Positions 6,595 to 10,814 of a DNA stretch of 10,814 nt are shown one piece after another. The position numbers and the translations under genes were made by a program. The stretch spans positions 1 through 10,814 of the forward strand of contig CANEUK010000028.1 of NCBI GenBank assembly GCA_947441695.1, in the 5' to 3' direction. Source of the DNA: Rickettsiales bacterium. GTDB taxonomy: Bacteria; Pseudomonadota; Alphaproteobacteria; Rickettsiales; UBA1997. Under the pieces are notes generated by a model. That model did not search any database. It was not told the origin of the DNA and worked only from the letters and a program-made list of their open reading frames with translations. The first letter of the stretch is position 1, and every line of letters starts with the position of its first letter.

Positions 6595-7974
6595 TTAAAC
6601 CAAGCTTGCAACCAAGCTGCTCGGGCGGCTTGATAAAATTTTTACTTCGGCAATTTTGCCAAAATATTTTTTGGCTTCTTCTTCGTTTTTCACATCAACA
6701 ATAACTGATTGTAACCACGGGCTTTTTCCCCAAAGTTGCGTTCCTTCGCGCTTGGTTTTTGGGCTATTGGCCTTGCTTTTTGGTGCTTCTTTTTCAAACA
6801 AAACCGGCATTTGAGTGCCTTCAAACTTGCGGTTAAAAGCAATTTGCTGTTCGTTTAAGAGTTTTTGTAAAATTGCCAAACGCTCATCTTTAACTTTTTC
6901 CTCAATTTGAATTTTAGCATCTGCCGCTGGGGTTCCCGGGCGCGGCGAATACTTGAACGAGTAGCATTGAGAAAAACCAATTTGTTTTATTAAATCGAGC
7001 GTATCTTCAAAATCTTGGTCGGTTTCACCCGGAAAACCCACGATAAAATCGGACGACAAGCCAATTTCTGGAGTTGCTGCGCGAATTTTTTCGATAATTT
7101 TAAAATAATCTTGACGCGTATGTTTGCGGTTCATCGCCTTAAGAACCGAGTTTGAGCCAGCTTGAATTGGCAAATGCAAAAATGGCATTAATTTTTTGAT
7201 GTCGCGATGCGCGGCAATTAAATCATCAGACATGTCGCGCGGGTGCGAAGTTGTATAACGAATGCGTTTTACTTCTTCGATTTTAGAAATTTCTTCAATT
7301 AGGTGCGCCAAATTGCTGGCTTCGCCTTTTTCGTCAATTCCGTGATAAGCATTAACATTTTGTCCTAACAAATAAATTTCACTAACGCCTTGATTGGCAA
7401 GTCTTTTGGCGTCGTCAACAATTTTTGTAAGTTCGCGAGAATATTCGGCGCCGCGCGTATAAGGCACCACGCAAAAAGTGCAAAATTTGTCGCAACCTTC
7501 TTGAACTGTTACAAAAGCCGAAGCTCCAATTCCAGCAATAGTTTGAGGTAAAATGTCAAATTTATCGTTTGGCGTAAATTCTAAATTAATTTGCTTTTTT
7601 TTGTCGCGAATTACCTTTCCAACCAAGTCAGGCAGGGTTTGATAGCTTTCTGGGCCAACAATAATGTCAACCACGTTCGAGCGACGAAAAATTTCTTCGC
7701 CTTCTGCCTGCGCCACGCAACCAGCAACCGCTACAATCATTTGGCTTCCATCATTTTTCATTTTGTCTTTATGGGGACGAATTCGACCCAAATCTGAAAA
7801 TAATTTTTCGCTCGCTTTTTCGCGAATATGGCAAGTGTTAATAATTACCATATCGGCGTTTTGAGGCGTATCAGAAATTTCATAGCCAACTGCGGTCATC
7901 AAGTCTTGCATTCGATCAGAGTCAAACACGTTCATTTGGCAGCCGTAGGTTTTGATGTGTAATTTTTTAGTCAT
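6595..7974 (-). CDS. miaB: tRNA-2-methylthio-N6-dimethylallyladenosine synthase
   Basis: A radical-SAM methylthiotransferase that adds the 2-methylthio group to i6A37 of tRNAs reading UNN codons. The 459 residues match the family. The N-terminal UPF0004 domain holds the auxiliary 4Fe-4S cysteines: Cys12 (YGCQMN), Cys48 (NTCHIREKA) and Cys86 (AGCVAQ). The radical-SAM cluster CxxxCxxC is Cys161, Cys165, Cys168 (EGCDKFCTFCVVPYTRG). Conserved LGQNVNAYHG, FLHLPIQAGSNSVL and FIVGFPGET segments follow. A C-terminal TRAM RNA-binding domain lies at about 380-450. The alanine/valine-ending tail (SSLVASLV) is slightly unusual. It lies 8 bp downstream of the methyltransferase gene on the same strand and is probably co-transcribed with it. 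The start has an A-rich leader with no Shine-Dalgarno motif. Confidence 0.97.
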   Translation of the reverse strand: MTKKLHIKTYGCQMNVFDSDRMQDLMTAVGYEISDTPQNADMVIINTCHIREKASEKLFSDLGRIRPHKDKMKNDGSQMIVAVAGCVAQAEGEEIFRRSNVVDIIVGPESYQTLPDLVGKVIRDKKKQINLEFTPNDKFDILPQTIAGIGASAFVTVQEGCDKFCTFCVVPYTRGAEYSRELTKIVDDAKRLANQGVSEIYLLGQNVNAYHGIDEKGEASNLAHLIEEISKIEEVKRIRYTTSHPRDMSDDLIAAHRDIKKLMPFLHLPIQAGSNSVLKAMNRKHTRQDYFKIIEKIRAATPEIGLSSDFIVGFPGETDQDFEDTLDLIKQIGFSQCYSFKYSPRPGTPAADAKIQIEEKVKDERLAILQKLLNEQQIAFNRKFEGTQMPVLFEKEAPKSKANSPKTKREGTQLWGKSPWLQSVIVDVKNEEEAKKYFGKIAEVKILSSRPSSLVASLV

Positions 7975-7982
7975 TTTTTATT

Positions 7983-8729
7983 TTAATTTTTCCAACCAGT
8001 TACGGTTACAACTTCAAAAGTAGCCAGAATTTTATCTTCTGAATTACTGTAAATTTTTTGGTAATTTTGACAAATTTTTGCTAAAAATCTTTTACTGAAA
8101 AAACGGCGCGAGCGTTTATTTAAAATGTTGCCCTGCCCCATATTTTTCAAGTCTTTAAGCAAATTTAGAACGCTAGAATATTCAACTTCAATTTTAGCAA
8201 AATCAGAAATTGGATTTTGAAAACCAGCTTTTGCCAATAAATTTGCCGCAGTTTTTACGTCAATTGTTGGCGGCATTATGGGCGAAACTCCGCCATAAAT
8301 TTCGTTTTCGCTTTCGTGCAAAACATGCGCGAGTTCGTGCAAATTTTCTTCTCCAAAAAAGCTGGCAATAAAAACTCCGCTTGGTTTCAAGGCTTCTTTG
8401 ATTTGTAGCAAAAATTGCGGAATTTGATTGATAAAATGTAAATTTAAATTGCTTAAAATTAGGTCGAAACTTTGTGGTTTTAAGGATAAATTTTCTTGGT
8501 CTTGGCAAAAAACATATTTAGTCGATTTTTCTTCAACAAGGTTTCGCAAATAATTATCAAACGAGCCAATTTCTAGAATATTTTCAAATTTACGATTTAA
8601 AAAACCTGTATTTTCGGCAATTCTATTTGCAATTTCGTGATGCAAAAAATTATGTTTGGCAAAGTTTTTTAAAGCCCGCGCGCGGTTAATTTTAAGCAAT
8701 TCGCGATCAAACAAGAAAACATCAATCAT
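7983..8729 (-). CDS. BioC/NDUFAF5-type SAM-dependent methyltransferase-fold protein
   Basis: A Rossmann-type methyltransferase-fold protein of the alphaproteobacterial group homologous to mitochondrial NDUFAF5 (complex I assembly) and related to BioC. The order of conserved blocks is typical: an opening VFLFDRELLKINRARA, then FDLILSNLNLHFINQIPQ, LKPSGVFIASFFGEENLHEL, EIYGGVSPIMPP, LLAKAGF, and the MGQGN/RSRRFF segment. Motif I, normally a glycine-rich D/ExGxGxG, reads LEIGSFDNYL here with only one glycine, so SAM binding may be altered or lost. I start at the ATG at 8729; a TTG one codon upstream (8732) is also open. No Shine-Dalgarno motif is visible before either. The gene is followed after 8 bp by miaB and is divergent from comF with 12 bp between ATGs. 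The substrate is unknown. Confidence 0.85.
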   Translation of the reverse strand: MIDVFLFDRELLKINRARALKNFAKHNFLHHEIANRIAENTGFLNRKFENILEIGSFDNYLRNLVEEKSTKYVFCQDQENLSLKPQSFDLILSNLNLHFINQIPQFLLQIKEALKPSGVFIASFFGEENLHELAHVLHESENEIYGGVSPIMPPTIDVKTAANLLAKAGFQNPISDFAKIEVEYSSVLNLLKDLKNMGQGNILNKRSRRFFSKRFLAKICQNYQKIYSNSEDKILATFEVVTVTGWKN

Positions 8730-8741
8730 CAAAGAAAAAAA

Positions 8742-9467
8742 ATGAATTTTTTAAAAAAAATTTTGGAAATTATTTTTCCAAGTCACTGCCTTTTTTGTTC
8801 TAAAATAGTCAGCAAAAAAAGCTTATTTTGCGAAATTTGCTGGCCAAAATTACAGTTTATTAACGAACCAAAATGCACAATTTGCGGCTATCCATTTGAG
8901 TTTCAAGGCTTGAATTTGTTATGCGCCAAATGTCTTATCAAAAAACCGTCTTTTGACAAAGCTATTTCGATTTTTCGCTATAACCATGTTTTGCGCAGCG
9001 TTATTGGAAACCTAAAATATCGCGATCAAACTTTTTTAGCACAAAAATTTGCACCATTTTTGTTGGAAAAAATAAAGAACGAAATTGAAAATTTGCCCAT
9101 AATTGTCGCGGTTCCGCTTCATAAAAAAAGATTACAAAAAAGAAAATTTAATCAAGCGGTTTTGTTGGCAAAAAGCCTGCAAAAACTAGCACCGCAATTA
9201 ACTTTTTTTAGCAACTTTTTAATTCGCACCAAAAACACCAAACCGCAAACCACCCTTAGAAAAAAGCAGCGCGAAAATAACTTAAAAAATGTTTTTGCCC
9301 TAAATAAAAAATATTTAAACCAAGTTCGCGGCAAAAATTTTTTAATAATAGACGACGTAACCACAACTGGCGCAACCCTAGAAAATTGCGCCAAGATTTT
9401 AAAAAAACACGGAGCCAAAAGAATCACAGCTCTTACAATTGCCAAAACCGCTATTTTTACCAATTAA
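8742..9467 (+). CDS. comF: ComF family protein (zinc-finger phosphoribosyltransferase-like)
   Basis: A 241-residue member of the ComF/GntX family, linked in other bacteria to DNA uptake and natural transformation but kept in many species with no known competence. Eight cysteines in four CxxC pairs (16/19, 30/33, 45/48, 61/64) form the N-terminal zinc-ribbon part. The C-terminal type I phosphoribosyltransferase domain shows AVPLHKKRLQKRKFNQA (123-139), the TKPQTTLRKKQRENNLKNVF segment (166-185) and the PRPP loop IIDDVTTTGAT (202-212). Length is normal. The ATG is preceded by A-rich sequence without a Shine-Dalgarno motif. The promoter must lie inside the divergent methyltransferase gene because the space between starts is only 12 bp. 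Whether it takes part in uptake with the pilus-like genes of this window cannot be told from the sequence. Confidence 0.93.
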   Translation: MNFLKKILEIIFPSHCLFCSKIVSKKSLFCEICWPKLQFINEPKCTICGYPFEFQGLNLLCAKCLIKKPSFDKAISIFRYNHVLRSVIGNLKYRDQTFLAQKFAPFLLEKIKNEIENLPIIVAVPLHKKRLQKRKFNQAVLLAKSLQKLAPQLTFFSNFLIRTKNTKPQTTLRKKQRENNLKNVFALNKKYLNQVRGKNFLIIDDVTTTGATLENCAKILKKHGAKRITALTIAKTAIFTN

Positions 9468-9535
9468 TTTAAAGCCTACGCCAAAAAAATGTTGGTATTG
9501 GCAGTTCATTTACAAATTCTTGCAAAATCTCGAAT

Positions 9536-9574
9536 AAAAAAAATCTTGGTTAATGGCTAATTTGGCAAACCAAG
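9536..9574 (-). terminator. Intrinsic terminator after the beta-lactamase/GNAT locus
   Basis: On the minus strand CTTGGTT (9574-9568) pairs with AACCAAG (9551-9545) in a perfect 7-bp stem around a 16-nt loop, followed by A and eight T residues (9543-9536). The layout is a standard rho-independent terminator and would stop right-end transcription before it enters comF. On the plus strand the hairpin has no T tract, so it is one-directional. Confidence 0.75.
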
Positions 9575-9709
9575 CTCTTGCAAGTAAGGAATAAAATTTT
9601 GAATTGGTGTATCAATTTTATTTTCGACTTCGGAGGAAAAAAGATGAGCAAATCTTTCATCTTCAGTCATTTTGAGAATAGTTGCGGCGGCGAAGGTTTT
9701 GGATATGCT
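9557..9709 (-). pseudogene. Truncated second copy of the beta-lactamase-family gene
   Basis: Positions 9709-9582 on the minus strand are identical to the 5' part of the neighbouring beta-lactamase-family gene at 10799-10672. They begin at the catalytic-serine codon of SISK and run through MTEDERFAHLF to FIPYL. The frame then leaves the homology, continues as QELGLPN and ends at TAG (9559-9557). The copy lacks the tyrosine and histidine motifs and cannot be an active enzyme. An ATG at 9670 would give only 37 residues. Confidence 0.8.
9582..9709. repeat. 128-bp exact direct repeat, left copy
   Basis: Base-for-base identical to 10672-10799 at an offset of 1090 bp, in the same orientation. The left end is marked by C (9581) against T (10671), the right end by T (9710) against G (10800). 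It is the fragmentary second copy of the beta-lactamase region. Confidence 0.97.
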
Positions 9710-9786
9710 TTTGAATAGGCTAATCGCTTTTGATTACTTAGTTCAACCATCCAATTTACATCTGCTTTTGTTGCTGCGCGGATCAT
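9667..9786 (-). pseudogene. 5' fragment of a GNAT acetyltransferase gene, interrupted
   Basis: The ATG at 9786 begins MIRAATKADVNWMVELSN and continues QKRLAYSK. This is the typical N-terminus of a GNAT-family N-acetyltransferase: first strand, first helix, and the NQKR region that usually precedes a Y/QP-FW segment. After codon 26 (9709-9711) the DNA switches to the repeated beta-lactamase sequence in another frame, giving a short nonsense tail and TGA at 9669-9667 (39 codons in all). The acetyl-CoA binding motifs are therefore missing. The ATG is 2 bp after the stop of the beta-lactamase-family gene, which suggests the intact pair was once co-translated. Family recognition rests on a short stretch. 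Confidence 0.6.
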
Positions 9787-9788
9787 TT

Positions 9789-10814
9789 TTATTTACCCTT
9801 TCCCAAAGTTTTAGTATGCAATTCAGTTGCCGTTGAATTTCTAATTTCTGGGGTTGGAGCAATTGAGTTATTTACGCAGCTAACCAAACAGCAGGCGGAT
9901 TGACCGTTCTTATAACCCATCCAGCCAAAAAAACCTTGGGTGAATGCGCCGTGAAGTTTTACCAAAGAACCATCTCTATCTTGATAAGCCTCATACCCGG
10001 CTGCATAAAATTCATCATTTTTGGTTAGAACTGGTCTTGAATCACGCATTTTTGGGTTGTCAAATAATCCACCTTCAACCCTTGTTTTATTGCTAAAAAA
10101 AGCATCGGCAAATTTACAGATATCCGATGGTGTGGAATAAATTCCCGATGTAGCAATACACCTTCTAAAAACCAAAGAGGGATGGGCTTTACCATCATTG
10201 CTATCATAACCTTGAGCCACTTCAATATCTGGACGATCTACAACTTTCACCTTTCCGTCTTTATCATAAGTCATTTCATCTTGAGTAAAACTATGCTCTA
10301 AACCTAAAGGTCGGATGATTAATTCTTTGATTGTTTCGCCGCAAGTTGCCTTTCTTCCAAGAGCTTGAGATGATGTGGCAGCAATAATCATTCCAAGCAA
10401 TTCATAGCCAAGATTGCTGTAAAAATATTTACCAAATTCAGGCTTATTTTCTCCCTCATTATATATTTTTCTTGCTACGGTAAAAAATTTTCCATCAGGC
10501 TCCCTTGCTAAAGATTCAGGGCTTTCAAAAGCAAGTTTTCTAAAATCATCCCGATCAAATTCACCAATACCAGAAGAGTGATTTAAAAGGTGTGCGATAG
10601 TAATTTCATGAAAATTTTTTTCTGCCTCAAGCCCAGTTTGGATATAATCAGAATCTGGATAGCGAGATTTTAAGTAAGGAATAAAATTTTGAATTGGTGT
10701 ATCAATTTTATTTTCGACTTCGGAGGAAAAAAGATGAGCAAATCTTTCATCTTCAGTCATTTTGAGAATAGTTGCGGCGGCGAAGGTTTTGGATATGCTG
10801 GCAATATTAAAAAC
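9789..10814 (-). CDS. Serine beta-lactamase-family hydrolase, 5' end outside the window
   Basis: The frame is open to the right edge: 18 further codons (reading VFNIASISKTFAAATILK) precede the internal ATG at 10760, so the true start and any signal peptide lie beyond 10814. The protein belongs to the beta-lactamase/D-alanyl-D-alanine carboxypeptidase fold. It has the nucleophile motif SISK (serine codon at 10799-10797), the second motif YSN (10421-10413) in FYSNLGYELLGMI, and a third motif HG (KLHGAFTQGFFG) in place of KTG. NHSSGIGEF and RPLGLEHSF are typical of class C-like peptidases and esterases. Substrate could be a beta-lactam, a peptidoglycan peptide, a D-amino-acid peptide or an ester; the sequence does not decide. 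A GNAT fragment follows after 2 bp. The region looks somewhat less AT-rich than the rest of the window. Confidence 0.88.
   Translation of the reverse strand, partial: VFNIASISKTFAAATILKMTEDERFAHLFSSEVENKIDTPIQNFIPYLKSRYPDSDYIQTGLEAEKNFHEITIAHLLNHSSGIGEFDRDDFRKLAFESPESLAREPDGKFFTVARKIYNEGENKPEFGKYFYSNLGYELLGMIIAATSSQALGRKATCGETIKELIIRPLGLEHSFTQDEMTYDKDGKVKVVDRPDIEVAQGYDSNDGKAHPSLVFRRCIATSGIYSTPSDICKFADAFFSNKTRVEGGLFDNPKMRDSRPVLTKNDEFYAAGYEAYQDRDGSLVKLHGAFTQGFFGWMGYKNGQSACCLVSCVNNSIAPTPEIRNSTATELHTKTLGKGK
10672..10799. repeat. 128-bp exact direct repeat, right copy
   Basis: The second member of the exact repeat pair with 9582-9709. This copy lies inside the intact part of the beta-lactamase-family gene and encodes SISK through FIPYL, so it is the parental copy. 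Confidence 0.97.

Noticed and set aside
6564..6601. GGTTTA/TAAACC pairing at the miaB stop as a terminator
   Set aside because: The loop is long (26 nt) and the minus-strand tail is an A run, not T.
9152..9463. 103-codon open frame antisense to comF
   Set aside because: It mirrors the conserved phosphoribosyltransferase domain; its hydrophobic Phe/Val-rich translation is the expected shadow of Lys/Asn-rich coding DNA.
9710..9760. Hydrolase frame continuing upstream of the truncated copy through the GNAT region (reading SLFKSISKTF)
   Set aside because: The GNAT frame there is the recognisable one; the upstream hydrolase-frame codons run back to a TAA within about 9 codons of the repeat edge and have no start codon.
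1..10814. CRISPR arrays, transposases, integrases, rRNA
   Set aside because: No regularly spaced short repeats, no recombinase motifs and no rRNA-like conserved stretches were seen; the only exact long repeat is the 128-bp pair.

Overview
The window reads as a chromosomal stretch of an AT-rich alphaproteobacterium, most likely from a reduced-genome or host-associated group such as Rickettsiales or a relative. Four observations support this. The initiator tRNA has an A29-U41 anticodon-stem pair, which I recall from alphaproteobacteria. The methyltransferase is of the alphaproteobacterial/mitochondrial NDUFAF5 type and sits next to comF. Homopolymeric A/T tracts are abundant. A short GC-rich palindrome is inserted in frame in guaA, which resembles the palindromic elements of Rickettsiales. 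The assignment is an inference from gene content, not from a search.

Layout, left to right. An initiator tRNA-fMet (minus strand, CCA encoded) sits at the left edge. A compact minus-strand operon follows, acpS-gpsA-guaA in transcription order: acpS overlaps gpsA by 4 bp and gpsA abuts guaA with no gap. Divergent from acpS across an 89-bp AT-rich spacer is a plus-strand three-gene set that looks like the inner-membrane assembly platform of a type IV pilus or type II secretion-like machine. It comprises a PilM/GspL-like actin-fold domain fused to a membrane-anchored PilN-like part, a PilO-like protein and a secreted PilP/GspC-like protein. No secretin gene follows. The set converges on a minus-strand pair, the methyltransferase gene followed by miaB. 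comF is divergent from the methyltransferase, with only 12 bp between the ATG codons.

The right end (9468-10814) differs in character. A serine beta-lactamase-family gene on the minus strand runs off the right edge. Two bases after its stop lie the first 26 codons of a GNAT acetyltransferase. These are fused to an exact 128-bp second copy of the beta-lactamase region that begins at the catalytic-serine codon. The arrangement is that of a tandem duplication with a 1090-bp period whose second copy is cut short, closed by a good intrinsic terminator facing comF.

Most of the window is housekeeping: GMP synthesis, glycerol-3-phosphate and acyl-carrier-protein activation for lipid synthesis, tRNA modification and translation initiation. 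The unusual parts are the in-frame guaA insertion, the pilus-like mini-operon without a secretin, the methyltransferase with a degenerate glycine motif, the duplicated beta-lactamase/GNAT end, and the general lack of Shine-Dalgarno sequences. Non-coding stretches at 85-271 and 6410-6594 hold only weak hairpins. I saw no CRISPR array, transposase, integrase or rRNA.
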